From positions 3,428,501 through 3,492,500 of the forward strand of contig NZ_CP048222.1 in assembly GCF_010119975.1 (NCBI RefSeq): a DNA stretch of 64,000 nucleotides, given 5' to 3'. How positions within the stretch are numbered: the stretch's first letter is position 1; each line of letters starts with the position of its first letter. A program made the translations under genes and the position numbers. The notes beneath the pieces are model-generated. The model had not been told where the DNA came from. It saw only the letters and a list, made by a program, of their open reading frames with translations, and ran no database searches. Shown here in pieces: positions 63,798 through 64,000 of the stretch. This DNA is from Rhodocytophaga rosea (GTDB lineage: Bacteria; Bacteroidota; Bacteroidia; Cytophagales; 172606-1).

Positions 63798-64000
63798 ATG
63801 GATACTAAACCTCATGTTTTAGTTGTATGTGGCCGCAACAAAAGAAGAAGCCGTACTGCTGAATATATCTTTAAAAATGATATGCGGTTTATCATCAGGT
63901 CGGTAGGATTAAGCCCAAGAAGTGAACGGCAACTCAGAGAAGAAGATCTTAGCTGGGCAGATTTAGTTCTGGTAATGGAGCAAAAACAACGGTCAAGGAT
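63798..64000 (+). CDS. Low-molecular-weight tyrosine phosphatase-like protein (partial, runs off window)
   Basis: 67 codons visible from ATG 63798. MDTKPHVLVVCGRNKRRSRT contains the CX5R(S/T) phosphate-binding loop (CGRNKRRS) with the catalytic Cys at the end of the first strand, followed by helix (AEYIFKND), FIIRSVGLSPRSERQL and DLSWADLVLVMEQKQR, matching low-molecular-weight PTPs (and ArsC-related enzymes). The usual CxxNxxRS reads CGRNKRRS, so the Asn position is kept. The catalytic Asp near the C-terminus lies outside the window. An overlapping ATG at 63794 is out of frame. Confidence 0.85.
   Translation, partial: MDTKPHVLVVCGRNKRRSRTAEYIFKNDMRFIIRSVGLSPRSERQLREEDLSWADLVLVMEQKQRSR

Overview
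The window looks like a chromosomal segment of a Bacteroidota bacterium, most likely order Cytophagales. The evidence is AT-rich DNA, two TonB-dependent receptor + DUF4249 lipoprotein pairs, small Bacteroidota-type lipoproteins, -7 boxes of the TAnnTTTG type, few Shine-Dalgarno sites, a fused isobutyryl-CoA mutase (IcmF) and a carotenoid desaturase. I see no rRNA, tRNA, CRISPR array or complete prophage.

Layout. 1-3.3 kb: end of a cheA-type kinase gene, cheR and a lipoprotein. 3.5-9.4 kb: two small unknown genes, a DUF819 membrane protein, an EamA transporter, and a carotenoid desaturase followed by an acyltransferase. 9.4-13.3 kb: an exported GH13 amylase, a cold shock protein, a small heat shock protein behind what looks like a sigma-54 promoter, and two small unknown genes. 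13.3-17.5 kb: a leftward alpha/beta hydrolase / aminoglycoside-phosphotransferase-like kinase / acyl-CoA dehydrogenase operon, with a divergent flavin reductase. 17.5-21.5 kb: a VWA protein, two intergenic palindromes, ispF and an AraC-type regulator without a full sensor part. 21.6-29.2 kb: an unusual run of envelope genes (five-helix exported membrane protein, phage-like amidase with SH3 tail, outer-membrane-type proteins with coiled coils, lipoprotein). Two of its genes are broken, one by an IS630-type insertion and one by an in-frame stop. 29.6-44.6 kb: small exported proteins, receptor pair 1, a PNPOx-like protein, RtcB, a DUF1624 acyltransferase, a double-domain Usp, a PlsC-like acyltransferase, a UMF1-type MFS protein, KdsB, an SMP-30 lactonase and a solo LuxR-type HTH. 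44.9-50.3 kb: a frameshifted gene, a patatin, a membrane protein with a lipase-like serine motif, and two unknowns. 50.5-64 kb: icmF, a vanadium-haloperoxidase-like lipoprotein, a lipoprotein, a DUF4303-like protein, a PhoD-like phosphatase, receptor pair 2 (leftward) and the start of a low-molecular-weight phosphatase-like gene.

Most of the window is housekeeping or metabolism in short transcription units. The most distinctive part is 21.6-29.2 kb. The five genes lie on one strand with small gaps, encode inner-membrane, peptidoglycan, outer-membrane and lipoprotein parts, and look like one envelope-spanning assembly that is decaying in this strain. Removing the IS together with one TA copy restores a clean 362-codon reading frame. 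Reading through a single TAA joins two neighbouring ORFs into one 915-codon frame with a signal peptide at one end and a barrel-like C-terminus at the other. All family names rest on motif recognition by eye; no database search was run.
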